Positions 14,101 through 27,262 of a stretch of 64,000 bases of DNA are shown one piece after another. The notes beneath the pieces are model-generated. The model was not told the DNA's origin. It did not search any database and worked only from the letters and a program-made list of their open reading frames with translations. The first letter of the stretch is position 1, and each line of letters begins with the position of its first letter. A program made the translations under genes and the position numbers. This DNA is from Dermacentor variabilis. Its lineage: Eukaryota > Arthropoda > Arachnida > Ixodida > Ixodidae. The DNA lies in NCBI RefSeq assembly GCF_050947875.1, contig NC_134572.1, positions 129,006,105-129,070,104 of the forward strand, written 5' to 3'.

Positions 14101-17100
14101 GAGAAAATTATTCTGAGCTTATTCGTTTATTTCTCGCATAGAGAACAGCCAGCACGTGCGTTAGGAGTGATTTTTGCGCCGCAGCAGCGCTTTGAGAGAA
14201 ATTTTTTTAGCTGGCTGAGACAATATTTTCATGGGCTATAGGCTTACCGATTTTTCATTTTTTTGAGAAAATTATTCTGAGCTTATTCGTTTATTTCTCG
14301 CATAGAGAAAAGCCATCACGTGCTTTAGGAGTGATTTTTGCGCCGCAGCAGCGCTTTGAGAGAAATTTTTCAAGCTGGCTGAGACAATATTTTCATGGGC
14401 TATAGGCTTACCGATTTTCCATTTTTTCGAGAAAATTGTTCGGGGCTTATTTGTTGATTTCACGCATAGAGAACAGCCAGCACGTGTGTTAGGAGTGATT
14501 TTTGCGCTGCAGCAGCGCTTTGAGAGAAATTTTTCAAGCTGGCTGAGACAATATTTTCATGGGCTATAGGCTTACCGATTTTCCACTTTTTTCAAGAAAA
14601 TTATTCTGAGCTTATTCGTTTATTTCTTGCATAGAGAACAGCCAGCACGTGCGTTAGGAGTGATTTTTGCGCCGCAGCAGCGCTTTGAGAGAAATTTTTT
14701 TAGCTGCCTGAGACAATATTTTCATGGGCTATAGGCTTACCGATTTTTCATTTTTTCGAGAAAATTATTCTGAGCTAATTCGTTTATTTCTCGCATAGAG
14801 AACAGCCAGCGCGTGCGTTAGGAGTGATTTTTGAGCCGCAGCAGCGCTTTGAGAGAAATTTTTTTAGCTGGCTGAGACAATATTTTCATGGGCTATAGGC
14901 TTACCGATTTTTCATTTTTTTGAGGAAATTATTCTGAGCTTATTCGTTTATTTCTCGCATAGAGAACAGCCAGCACGTGCGTTAGGAGTGATTTTTGCGC
15001 CGCAGCAGCGCTTTGAGAGAAATTTTTCAAGCTGGCTGAGACAATATTTTCATGGGCTATAGGCTTACCGATTTTCCACTTTTTTCGAGAAAATTATTCT
15101 GAGCTTATTCGTTTATTTCTCGCATAGAGAACAGCCAGCACGTGTGTTAGGAGTGATTTTTGCGCCGCAGCAGCGCTTTGAGAGAAATTTTTCAAGCTGG
15201 CTGAGACAATATTTTCATGGGCTATAGGCTTACCGATTTTTCATTTTTTCGAGAAAATTATTCTTGGCTTATTCGTTTATTTCTCGCATAGAGAACAGCC
15301 AGCAGATGCGTTAGGAGTGATTTTTGCGCCGCAGCAGCGCTTTGAGAGAAATTTTTCAAGCTGGCTGAGACAATATTTTCATGGGCTATAGGCTTACCGA
15401 TTTTCCACTTTTTTCGAGAAAATTGTTCGGGGCTTATTCGTTGATTTCACGCATAGAGAACAGCCAGCACGTGCGTTAGGAGTGATTTTTGCGCCGCAGC
15501 AGCGCTTTGAGAGAAATTTTTCAAGCTGGCTGAGACAATATTTTCATGGGCTATAGGCTTACCGATTTTTCATTTTTTTTAGAAAATTATTCTGAGCTTA
15601 TTTGTTTATTTCTCGCATAGAGAACAGCCAGCACGTGCGTTAGGAGTGATTTTTGCGCCGCAGCAGCGCTTTGAGAGAAATTTTTTTAGCTGGCTGAGAC
15701 AATATTTTCATGGGCTATAGGCTTACCGATTTTTCATTTTTTTGAGAAAATTATTCTGAGCTTATTCGTTTATTTCTCGCATAGAGAACAGCCAGCACGT
15801 GCTTTAGGAGTGATTTTTGCGCCGCAGCAGCGCTTTGAGAGAAATTTTTCAAGCTGGCTGAGACAATATTTTCATGGGCTATAGGCTTACCGATTTTCCA
15901 TTTTTTCGAGAAAATTGTTCGGGGCTTATTTGTTGATTTCACGCATAGAGAACAGCCAGCACGTGTGTTAGGAGTGATTTTTGCGCTGCAGCAGCGCTTT
16001 GAGAGAAATTTTTCAAGCTGGCTAAGACAATATTTTCATGGGCTATAGGCTTACCGATTTTCCACTTTTTTCGAGAAAATTATTCTGAGCTTATTCGTTT
16101 ATTTCTCGCATAGAGAACAGCCAGCACGTGCGTTAGGAGTGATTTTTGCGTCGCAGCAGCGCTTTGAGAGAAATTTTTTTAGCTGGCTGAGACAATATTT
16201 TCATGGGCTATAGCCTTACCGATTTTTCATTTTTTCGAGAAAATTATTCTGAGCTAATTCGTTTATTTCTCGCATAGAGAACAGCCAGCGCGTGTGTTAG
16301 GAGTGATTTTTGCGCCGCAGCAGCGCTTTGAGAGAAATTTTTTTAGCTGGCTGAGACAATATTTTCATGGGCTATAGGCTTACCGATTTTTCATTTTTTT
16401 GAGAAAATTATTCTGAGCTTATTCGTTTATTTCTCGCATAGAGAACAGCCAGCACGTGCGTTAGGAGTGATTTTTGCGCCGCAGCAGCGCTTTGAGAGAA
16501 ATTTTTTTAGCTGGCTGAGACAATATTTTCATGGGCTATAGGCTTACCGATTTTCCACTTTTTTCGAGAAAATTATTCTGAGCTTATTCGTTTATTTCTC
16601 GCATAGAGAACAGCCAGCACGTGTGTTAGGAGTGATTTTTGCGCCGCAGCAGCGCTTTGAGAGAAATTTTTCAAGCTGGCTGAGACAATATTTTCGTGGG
16701 CTATAGGCTTACCGATTTTTCATTTTTTCGAGAAAATTATTCTTGGCTTATTCGTTTATTTCTCGCATAGAGAACAGCCAGTGCGTGCGTTAGGAGTGAT
16801 TTTTGCGCCGCAGCAGCGCTTTGAGAGAAATTTTTCAAGCTGGCTGAGACAATATTTTCATGGGCTATAGGCTTACCGATTTTCCACTTTTTTCGAGAAA
16901 ATTATTCTGAGCTTATTCGTTTATTTCTCGCATAGAGAACAGCCAGCGCGTGCGTTAGGAGTGATTTTTGCGCCGCAGCAGCGCTTTGAGAGAAATTTTT
17001 TTAGCTGGCTGAGACAATATTTTCATGGGCTATAGGCTTACCGATTTTTCATTTTTTCGAGAAAATTATTCTGAGGTAATTCGTTTATTTCTCGCATAGA

Positions 17101-19180
17101 GAACAGCCAGCACGTGCGTTAGGAGTGATTTTTGCGCCGCAGCAGCGCTTTGAGAGAAATTTTTTTAGCTGGCTGAGACAATATTTTCATGGGCTATAGG
17201 TTACCGATTTTTCATTTTTTTTAGAAAATTATTCTGAGCTTATTCGTTTATTTCTCGCATAGAGAACAGCCAGCACGTGCTTTAGGAGTGATTTTTGCGC
17301 CGCAGCAGCGCTTTGAGAGAAATTTTTCAAGCTGGCTGAGACAATATTTTCATGGGCTATAGGCTTACCGATTTTCCATTTTTTCGAGAAAATTGTTCGG
17401 GGCTTATTTGTTGATTTCACGCATAGAGAACAGCCAGCACGTGTGTTAGGAGTGATTCTTGCGCCGCAGCAGCGCTTTGAGAGAAATTTTTCAAGCTGGC
17501 TGAGACAATATTTTCATGGCCTATAGGCTGACCGATTTTTCATTTTTTCGAGAAAATTGTTCGGGGCTTATTCGTTGATTTCTCGCATAGAGAACAGCCA
17601 GCACGAGCGTTAGGAGTAATTCTTGCGCCGCAGCAGCGCTTTGAGAGAAATTTTTCAAGCTGGCTGAGACAATACTTTCATGGGCTATAGGCTTACCGAT
17701 TTTCCATTTTTTCGAGCAAATTATTCTGAGCTAATTCATTTATTTCTCGCATAGAGAACAGCCAGCAGATGCGTTAGGAATGATTTTTGCGCCGCAGCAG
17801 CGCTTTGAGAGAAATTTTTCCAGCTGGCTGAGACAATATTTTCATGGGCTATAGGCGTACCGATTTTTCATTTTTTCGAGAAAATTATTCTGAGCTTATT
17901 CGTTTATTTCTCGCATAGAGAACACCCAGCAGATGCGTTAGGAGTGATTTTTGCGCCGCAGTAGCGCTTTGAGAGAAATTTTTCAAGCTGGCTGAGACAA
18001 TATTTTCATGGGCTATAGGCTTACCGATTTTCCATTTTTTCGAGAAAATCATTCTGAGCTAATTCATTTATTTCTCGCATAGAGAACAGCCAGCAGATGC
18101 GTTAGGAGTGATTTTTGCGCCGCAGTAGCGCTTTGAGAGAAATTTTTCTAGCTGGCTGAGACAATATTTTCATGGGCTATAGGCTTACCGATTTTTCATT
18201 TTTTCGAGAAAATTATTCTGAGCTAATTCGTTTATTTCTCGCATAGAGAACAGCCAGCACGTGCGTTAGGAGTGATTTTTGCGCCGCAGCAGCGCTTTGA
18301 GAGAAATTTTTTTAGCTGGCTGAGACAATATTTTCATGGGCTATAGGTTACCGATTTTTCATTTTTTTTAGAAAATTATTCTGAGCTTATTCGTTTATTT
18401 CTCGCATAGAGAACAGCCAGCACGTGCTTTAGGAGTGATTTTTGCGCCGCAGCAGCGCTTTGAGAGAAATTTTTCAAGCTGGCTGAGACAATATTTTCAT
18501 GGGCTATAGGCTTACCGATTTTCCATTTTTTCGAGAAAATTGTTCGGGGCTTATTTGTTGATTTCACGCATAGAGAACAGCCAGCACGTGTGTTAGGAGT
18601 GATTCTTGCGCCGCAGCAGCGCTTTGAGAGAAATTTTTCAAGCTGGCTGAGACAATATTTTCATGGCCTATAGGCTGACCGATTTTTCATTTTTTCGAGA
18701 AAATTGTTCGGGGCTTATTCGTTGATTTCTCGCATAGAGAACAGCCAGCACGAGCGTTAGGAGTAATTCTTGCGCCGCAGCAGCGCTTTGAGAGAAATTT
18801 TTCAAGCTGGCTGAGACAATATTTTCATGGGCTATAGGCTTACCGATTTTCCATTTTTTCGAGCAAATTATTCTGAGCTAATTCATTTATTTCTCGCATA
18901 GAGAACAGCCAGCAGATGCGTTAGGAATGATTTTTGCGCCGCAGCAGCGCTTTGAGAGAAATTTTTCCAGCTGGCTGAGACAATATTTTCATGGGCTATA
19001 GGCGTACCGATTTTTCATTTTTTCGAGAAAATTATTCTGAGCTTATTCGTTTATTTCTCGCATAGAGAACACCCAGCAGATGCGTTAGGAGTGATTTTTG
19101 CGCCGCAGTAGCGCTTTGAGAGAAATTTTTCAAGCTGGCTGAGACAATATTTTCATGGGCTATAGGCTTACCGATTTTCC
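8161..19180 (+). repeat. 164-bp satellite array, domain 2
   Basis: The same 164-bp monomer in the same orientation, but with different variants: TCAAGCTGGCTGAG or TTTTAGCTGGCTGAG replace the domain 1 form, and many copies carry ATTGTTCGGGGCTTATT, first near 8,364 and last near 18,710. Blocks recur in whole-monomer multiples: near-identical stretches begin at about 14,272, 15,751 and 17,229 (nine monomers apart), at 13,122 and 14,272 and again at 17,229 and 18,376 (seven monomers apart), and at 8,201 and 10,168 (twelve apart). The domain edges are my own reading of where variants switch and are approximate. Confidence 0.95.
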
Positions 19181-22100
19181 ATTTTTTCGAGAAAATTATT
19201 CTGAGCTTATTCGTTTATTTCTCGCAAAGAGAACAGCCAGCACGTGCGTTATAAGTGATTTTTGCGCCACTGCAGCGGTTTGAGAGAAATTTTTCTAGCT
19301 GGCTGAGACAATATTTTCATGGGCTATAGGCTTACCGATTTTCCATTTTTTCGAGAAAATTATTCTGAGCTTATTCGTTTATTTCTCGCATAGAGAACAG
19401 CCAGCAGATGCGTTAAGAGTGATTTTTGCGCCGCAGCAGCGCTTTGAGAGAAATTTTTCTTGCTGGCTGAGACAATATTTTCATGGGCTAATGGCGTACC
19501 GATTTTTCATTTTTTCGAGAACATTATTCTGAGCTTATTCGTTTATTTCTGGCATAGAGAACAGCCAGCACGTGCGTTAGGAGTGATTTTTGCGCCGCAG
19601 CAGCGCTTTGAGAGAAATTTTTCTAGCTCGCTGAGACAATATTTTCATGGGCTATAGGCTTACCGATTTTCCATTTTTTCGAGAAAATTATTCTTAGCTT
19701 ATTCATTTATTTCTCGCATAGAGAACAGCCAGCACGTGCGTTAGGAGTGATTTTTGCGCCGCAGCAGCGCTTTGAGAGAAATTTTTTTAGCTGGCTGAGA
19801 CAATATTTTCATGGGCTATAGGCTTACCGATTTTTCATTTTTTCGTGAAAATTTTTCTGAGCTCATTCGTTTATTTCTCGCATAGAGAACAGCCAGCAGA
19901 TGCGTTAGGAGTGATTTTTGCGCCGCAGCAGCGCTTTGAGAGAAATTTTTCTAGCTGGCTAAGACAATATCTTAATGGGCTATAGGCTTACCGATTTTGC
20001 ATTTTTTCGAGAAAATTATTTTGAGCTAATTCGTTTATTTCTCGCATAGAGAACAGCCAGCACGTGCGTTACGAGTGATTTTTGCGCCGCAGCAGCGCTT
20101 TGAGAGAAATTTTTCTAGCTGGCTGAGACAATATTTTCAAGGGCTATAATCTTAACGATTTTCCATTTTTTCGAGAAAATTATTTTGAGCTTATTCGTTT
20201 ATTTCTCGCATAGAGAACAGCCAGCACGTGCATTAGGAGTGATTTTTGCGCCGCGGCAGCGCTTTGAGAGAAATTTTTCTAGCTGGCTGAGACAATATTT
20301 TCATGGGCTATAGGCTTACCGATTTTCCATTTATTCGAGAAAATTATTCTGAGCTTATTCGTTTATTTCTCGCATAGAGAACAGCCAGCAGATGCGTTAA
20401 GGGTGATTTTTGCGCCGCAGCAGCGCTTTGAGAGAAATTTTTCTAGCTGGCTGAGACAATATTTTCATGGGCTATAGGCTTACCGATTTTCCATTTTTTC
20501 GAGAAAATTATTCTGAGCTTATTCGTTTATTTCTCGCATAGAGAACAGCCAGCAGATGCTTTAGGAGTGATTTTTGCGCCGCAGCAGCGCTTTGAGAGAA
20601 ATTTTTCCAGCTGGCTGAGACAATATTTTCATGGGCTATAGGATTACCGATTTTTCATTTTTTCGAGAAAATTATTCTGAGCTTATTCGTTTATTTCTCG
20701 CATAGAGAACAGCCAGCACGTGCGTTAGGAGTGATTTTTGCGCCGCAGCAGCGCTTTGAGAGAAATTTTTCTAGCTGGCTGAGACAATATTTTCATGGGC
20801 TATAGGCTTACCGATTTTCCATTTTTTCGAGAAAATTGTTCGGAGTTTATTCGTTTATTTCTCGCATAGAGAACAGCCAGCAGATACGTTAGGAGTGATT
20901 TTTGCGCCGCGGCAGCGGTTTGAGAGAAATTTTTCTAGCTAGCTGAGACAATATTTTCACGGGCTATAGGCTTACCGATTTTTCATTTTTTCGAGAAAAT
21001 TATTCTGAGCTTATTCGTTTATTTCTCGCATAGAGAAAAGCCAGCAGATGCGTTAGGAGTGATTTTTGCGCCGCAGCAGCGCTTTAAGAGAAATTTTTCT
21101 AGCTGGCTGAGACAATATTTTCGTGGGCTATAGCCTTACCGATTTTTCATTTTTTCGAAAAAATTCTTCTGAGCTTATTCGTTTATTTCTGGCATAGAGA
21201 ACAGCCAGCAGATGCGTTAGGAGTGATTTTTGCGCCGCAGCAGCGCTTTGAGAGAAATTTTTCTAGCTGGCTGAGACAATATTTTCTTGGGCTATAGGCT
21301 TACCGATTTTCCATTTTTTCGAGAAAATTATTCTGAGCTTATTCGTTTATTTCTCGCCCAGAGAACAGCCAGCAGATGCGGTAGGAGTGATTTTTGCGCC
21401 GCGGCAGCGCTTTGAGAGAAATTTTTCTAGCTGGCTGAGACAATATTTTCATGGGCTATAGGATTACCGATTTTTCATTTTTTCGAGAAAATTATTCTGA
21501 GCTTATTCGTTTATTTCTCGCATAGAGAACAGCCAGCACGTGCGTTAGGAGTGATTTTTGCGCCGCAGCAGCGCTTTGAGAGAAATTTTTCTAGCTGGCT
21601 GAGACAATATTTTCATGGGCTATAGGCTTACCGATTTTCCATTTTTTCGAGAAAATTGTTCGGAGTTTATTCGTTTATTTCTCGCATAGAGAACAGCCAG
21701 CAGATACGTTAGGAGTGATTTTTGCGCCGCGGCAGCGGTTTGAGAGACATTTTTCTAGCTGGCTGAGACAATATTTTCATGGGCTATAGGCTTACCGATT
21801 TTCCATTTTTTCGAGAAAATTATTCTGAGCTTATTCGTTTATTTCTCGCATAGAGAACAGCCAGCAGATGCGTTAGGAGTGATTTTTGCGCCGCAGCAGC
21901 GCTTTGAGAGAAATTTTTCTAGCTGGCTGAGACAATATTTTCACGGGCTATAGGCTTACCGATTTTTCATTTTTTCGGGAAAATTATTCTGAGCTTATTC
22001 GTTTATTTCTCGCATAGAGAAAAGCCAGCAGATGCGTTAGGAGTGATTCTTGCGCCGCAGCAGCGCTTTAAGAGAAATTTTTCTAGCTGGCTGAGACAAT

Positions 22101-25100
22101 ATTTTCGTGGGCTATAGGCTTACCGATTTTTCATTTTTTCGAAAAAATTCTTCTGAGCTTATTTGTTTATTTCTGGCATAGAGAACAGCCAGCACGTGCG
22201 TTAGGAGTGATTTTTGCGCCGCAGCAGCGCTTTGAGATAAATTTTTCTAGCTGGCTGAGACAATATTTTCATGGGCTATAGGCTTACCGATTTTCCATTT
22301 ATTCGAGAAAATTATTCTGAGCTTATTCGTTTATTTCTCGCATAGAGAACAGCCAGCCGATGCGTTAGGAGTGATTTTTGCGCCGCAGCAGCGCTTTGAG
22401 AGAAATTTTTCTACCAGGCTGAGACAATATTTTCATGGGCTATAGGCTTACCGATTTTCCATTTTTTCGAGAAAATTATTCTGAGCTTATTCGTTTATTT
22501 CTCGCATAGAGAACAGCCAGCAGATGCGTTAGGAGGGATTTTTGCGCCGCAGCAGCGCTTTGAGAGAAATTTTTCTAGCTGGCTGAGACAATATTTTCAT
22601 GGGCTACAGGCTTACTGATTTTGCATTTTTTCGAGAAAATTATTCTGAACTTATTCATTTATTTCTCACATAGCCAACAGCCAGCACGTGCGTTAGGAGT
22701 GATTTTTGTGCCGCAGCAGCGCTTTGAGATAAATTTTTTTAGCTGGCTGAGACAATATTTTCATGGGCTATAGGCTTACCGATTTTCCATTTTTTCGAGA
22801 AAATTATTCTGAGCTTATTCGTTTATTTCTCGCATAGAGAACAGCCAGCAGATGCGTTAGGAGTGATTCTTGCGCCGCAGCAGCGCTTTGAGAGAAATTT
22901 TTCTACCTCGCTGAGACAATATTTTCATGGGCTATAGGCTTACCGATTTTCCTTTTTTTCAGGAAATTTATTCTGAGCTTATTCGTTTATTTCTCGCATA
23001 GAGAACAGCCAGCAGATGCACTAGGAGTGATTATTGCGCCGCAGCAGCGCTTTGAGAGAAATTTTTCTAGCTGGCTGAGACAATATTTTCATGGGCTATA
23101 GGCTTACCGATTTTTCATTTTTTCGAGAAAATTATTCTGAGCTTATTCGTTTATTTCTCGCATAGAGAACAGCCAGCAGATACGTTAGGAGTGATTTTTG
23201 CGCCGCGGCAGCGGTTTGAGAGAAATTTTTCTAGCTGGCTGAGACAATATTTTCATGGGCTATAGGCTTACCGATTTTCCATTTTTTCGAGAAAATTATT
23301 CTGAGCTTATTCGTTTATTTCTCGCATAGAGAACAGCCAGCAGATGCGTTAGGAGTGATTTTTGCGCCGCAGCAGCGCTTTGAGAGAAATTTTTCTAGCT
23401 GGCTGAGACAATATTTTCACGGGCTATAGGCTTACCGATTTTTCATTTTTTCGGGAAAATTATTCTGAGCTTATTCGTTTATTTCTCGCATAGAGAAAAG
23501 CCAGCAGATGCGTTAGGAGTGATTCTTGCGCCGCAGCAGCGCTTTAAGAGAAATTTTTCTAGCTGGCTGAGACAATATTTTCGTGGGCTATAGGCTTACC
23601 GATTTTTCATTTTTTCGAAAAAATTCTTCTGAGCTTATTTGTTTATTTCTGGCATAGAGAACAGCCAGCACGTGCGTTAGGAGTGATTTTTGCGCCGCAG
23701 CAGCGCTTTGAGATAAATTTTTCTAGCTGGCTGAGACAATATTTTCATGGGCTATAGGCTTACCGATTTTCCATTTATTCGAGAAAATTATTCTGAGCTT
23801 ATTCGTTTATTTCTCGCATAGAGAACAGCCAGCCGATGCGTTAGGAGTGATTTTTGCGCCGCAGCAGCGCTTTGAGAGAAATTTTTCTACCTGGCTGAGA
23901 CAATATTTTCATGGGCTATAGGCTTACCGATTTTCCATTTTTTCGAGAAAATTATTCTGAGCTTATTCGTTTATTTCTCGCATAGAGAACAGCCAGCAGA
24001 TGCGTTAGGAGGGATTTTTGCGCCGCAGCAGCGCTTTGAGAGAAATTTTTCTAGCTGGCTGAGACAATATTTTCATGGGCTACAGGCTTACCGATTTTGC
24101 ATTTTTTCGAGAAAATTATTCTGAACTTATTCATTTATTTCTCACATAGCCAACAGCCAGCACGTGCGTTAGGAGTGATTTTTGTGCCGCAGCAGCGCTT
24201 TGAGATAAATTTTTTTAGCTGGCTGAGACAATATTTTCATGGGCTATAGGCTTACCGATTTTCCATTTTTTCGAGAAAATTATTCTGAGCTTATTCGTTT
24301 ATTTCTCGCATAGAGAACAGCCAGCAGATGCGTTAGGAGTGATTCTTGCGCCGCAGCAGCGCTTTGAGAGAAATTTTTCTACCTCGCTGAGACAATATTT
24401 TCATGGGCTATAGGCTTACCGATTTTCCTTTTTTTCAGGAAATTTATTCTGAGCTTATTCGTTTATTTCTCGCATAGAGAACAGCCAGCAGATGCACTAG
24501 GAGTGATTATTGCGCCGCAGCAGCGCTTTGAGAGAAATTTTTCTAGCTGGCTGAGACAATATTTTCATGGGCTATAGGCTTACCGATTTTTCATTTTTTC
24601 GAGAAAATTATTCTGAGCTTATTCGTTTATTTCTCGCATAGAGAACAGCCAGCAAATGCACTAGGAGTGATTATTGCGCCGCAGCAGCGCTTTGAGAGAA
24701 ATTTTTCTAGCTGGCTGAGACAATATTTTCATGGGCTATAGGCTTACCGATTTTCCATTTTTTCGAGAAAATTGTTCGGAGCTTATTCGTTTATTTCTCG
24801 CATAGAGAACAGCCAGCACGTGCGTTAGGAGTGATTTTTGCGCCGCAGCAGCGCTTTGAGAGAAATTTTTCTAGCTGGCTGAGACAATATTTTCATGGGC
24901 TATAGGCTTACCGATTTTCCATTTTTTCGAGAAAATTATTCTGAGCTTATTCGTTTATTTCTCGCATAGAGAACAGCCAGCAGATGCGTTAGGAGTGATT
25001 CTTGCGCCGCAGCAGCGCTTTGAGAGAAATTTTTCTACCTGGCTGAGACAATATTTTCATGGGCTATAGGCTTACCGATTTTCCTTTTTTTCAGGAAATT

Positions 25101-26050
25101 TATTCTGAGCTTATTCGTTTATTTCTCGCATAGAGAACAGCCAGCAGATGCACTAGGAGTGATTATTGCGCCGCAGCAGCGCTTTGAGAGAAATTTTTCT
25201 AGCTGGCTGAGACAATATTTTCATGGGCTATAGGCTTACCGATTTTTCATTTTTTCGAGAAAATTATTCTGAGCTTATTCGTTTATTTCTCGCATAGAGA
25301 ACAGCCAGCAAATGCACTAGGAGTGATTATTGCGCCGCAGCAGCGCTTTGAGAGAAATTTTTCTAGCTGGCTGAGACAATATTTTCATGGGCTATAGGCT
25401 TACCGATTTTCCATTTTTTCGAGAAAATTGTTCGGAGCTTATTCGTTTATTTCTCGCATAGAGAACAGCCAGCACGTGCGTTAGGAGTGATTTTTGCGCC
25501 GCAGCAGCGCTTTGAGAGAAATTTTTCTAGCTGGCTGAGACAATATTTTCATGGGCTGTAGGCTTACCGATTTTCCATTTTTTCGAGAAAATTGTTCGGA
25601 GCTTATTCGTTTATTTCTCGCATAGAGAACAGCCAGCACGTGCGTTAGAAGTGATTTTTGCGCCGCAGCAGCGCTTTGAGAGAAATTTTTCTAGCTGGCT
25701 GAGACAATATTTTCATGGGCTATAGGCTTACCGATTTTCCATTTTTTCGAGAAAATTGTTCGGAGCTTATTCGTTTATTTCTCGCATAGAGAACAGCCAG
25801 CACGTGCGTTAGGAGTGATTTTTGCGCCGCAGCAGCGCTTTGAGAGAAATTTTTCTAGCTGGCTGAGACAATATTTTTATGGGCTTTAGGCTTACCGATT
25901 TTCCATTTTTTCGAGAAAATTGTTCGGAGCTTATTCGTTTATTTCTCGCTTAGAGAACAGCCAGCAGATGCGTTAGGAGTAATTTTCGTGCCGCAGCAGC
26001 GCTTTGAGAGAAATTTTTTTTCTGGCTGAGACAATATTTTCATGGGCTAT
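19181..26050 (+). repeat. 164-bp satellite array, domain 3
   Basis: Third block of the same monomer, again mainly with TCTAGCTGGCTGAG. Variants private to this block include CCTTTTTTTTCAGGAAATT at about 22,951, 24,427 and 25,083 (nine and four monomers apart) and GCGCCGCGGCAGCGGTTTG near 20,900, 21,720 and 23,200. Roughly 21,700-22,960 and 23,177-24,440 look nearly identical at a 1,476-bp offset, which implies recent duplication. Monomers with TGCACTAGGAGTGATTATTG appear only in the last 3 kb. Confidence 0.95.
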
Positions 26051-26883
26051 AGGCTTACCGATTTTTCATTTTTTGGAGAAAATATTCTGAGCTTATCCGT
26101 TTAATTCTCGCATAGAGAACAGCCAGCACGTGCGTTGGGAGTAATTTTCGTGCTGCAGCAGCGCTTTGAGAGAAATTTTTCTAGTTGGCTGAGACTATAT
26201 TTTCATGGGCAATAGGCTTACCGATTTTTCATTTTTTCGAGAAAATATTCTGAGCTTATCCGTTTAATTCTCGCATAGAGAACAGCCAGCACGTGCGTTG
26301 GGAGTAATTTTCGTGCTGCAGCAGCGCTTTGAGAGAAATTTTTCTAGTTGGCTGAGACAATATTTTCATGGGCAATAGGCTTACCGATTTTTCATTTTTT
26401 CGAGAAAATTATTCTGATCTTATTCGTTTTATTATCGCATAGAGAACAGCCAGCACGTGCGTTGGGAGTGATAAATAATAGCCTTACCAATTTTCAATTT
26501 TTTTTTCGAGAAAATTCTTCTGAGCTGAGCCGTTTATTTTGAGCGTAGATTGCAGCCAGCACGTGCGTTGGGAGCGATTCCTGCGCCGCAGCAGCGCTTT
26601 GAGAGAAATTTTTCTTGCTGGCTGATGCAATATTCTCATGGTCTATAGGCTTACGGATTTTTCATATTTTTCGAAAAAATTATTCGGAGCTTATTTGTTT
26701 AATAAGTGCGTAGATTGGAGACTGCACGTGCGTGGGGAGCGATGCTTGCGCAGCGGCAGTGCTTTGAGAGAAATTTGTTCAGCTGTCTGGGGCAATATAT
26801 TCATGGGCTTATCGCTTTTTTTCCTTTTTTCGAGAAACTTTTTCTGAGCTATTTCTTTTATTCAGCGCGTAGATTGGAGTCTG
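26051..26883 (+). repeat. Degenerate satellite monomers at the array edge
   Basis: Monomers become progressively less like the array consensus. The copies at 26,051-26,460 carry GTTGGGAGTAATTTTCGTG. The copy ending near 26,470 lacks roughly 65 bp (it jumps from the GGGAGTGAT region to CTTACCAATTTTC). The last copies (26,530-26,883) have GCGTAGATTG in place of GCATAGAGAA and GGGGAGCGATGCTTGCG in place of the usual block. Decay towards the edge is what unequal exchange inside an array predicts. Confidence 0.9.
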
Positions 26884-26982
26884 TGAAAATATTATCTCAT
26901 GCAGGACACAAAATTTCTCTCAAAGCGCTGGTTCGCCGCAGGCATCGCTCCCCACGCACGTGCTGACTTCAATCTACGCGCC
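26884..26982 (-). repeat. Inverted partial satellite monomer
   Basis: This stretch is the reverse complement of part of the edge-type monomer: AAATTTCTCTCAAAGCGCTG, then CGCCGCAGG, then CCCACGCACGTGCTG and TCAATCTACGCGC. It begins where the last forward copy ends, so GCGCGTAGATTGGAGTC (about 26,865-26,881) faces GACTTCAATCTACGCGC (26,965-26,981) as a small inverted repeat. It is the only inverted copy I found in the array. Confidence 0.85.
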
Positions 26983-27262
26983 AAGGCTGCTCCGACATTT
27001 TACTGAGCTATTGGCATATCTTCTTCCCTGCAAAATCTAATTTCAACAATTCTTTTATTCATCGCTTAAATAACCTGCAGCGCATTAGCATGCAGAGTGA
27101 TACGACGAACTAGTTCTTTCCAGAGAAGTAAGTGCAGCAAGGCTGCGCCGACATTTTACTAGGCTATAGACTTACCTTTCTTTCTCTGCAAAAGCTAATT
27201 TCCCCAATTCTATTATCCATCGCCTAAATAGATGGAAACACTTGCGTTAGCATCTTAATGAT
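26983..27262 (+). repeat. Two strongly diverged satellite-related monomers
   Basis: Two related units start near 26,988 and 27,141. They share CCGACATTTTACT, TTTCTCTGCAAAAGCTAATTT or its variant, CAATTCT, and a run ending near GCATTAGCAT / GCGTTAGCAT. Block by block they follow the satellite monomer order (GGCTATAGACTTACC matches GGCTATAGGCTTACC, ATCGCCTAAATAGATGG sits where TCTCGCATAGAGAACAG does, CACTTGCGTTAGCA matches CACGTGCGTTAGGA). I read them as very old monomers left outside the homogenised array. The alignment is by eye. Confidence 0.65.

Noticed and set aside
8201..19657. Recurrent open frames of about 62-86 codons on both strands of the satellite, three of them identical in sequence (15,751; 17,229; 18,376)
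   Set aside because: They follow from monomer identity. 164 is not a multiple of three, so frames cannot continue from monomer to monomer, and some begin with non-ATG or variable starts. No protein family resemblance is seen.
1..26050. CRISPR-like regular repeats
   Set aside because: The repeat unit is continuous over 164 bp with no unique spacers, in a eukaryotic context with SINEs and spliced exons. It is satellite DNA.
1..26050. CENP-B-box-like stretch TTCGTTTATTTCTCG in the monomer
   Set aside because: It lacks the required A and CGGG positions of the CENP-B core, so I do not claim a centromere protein site.
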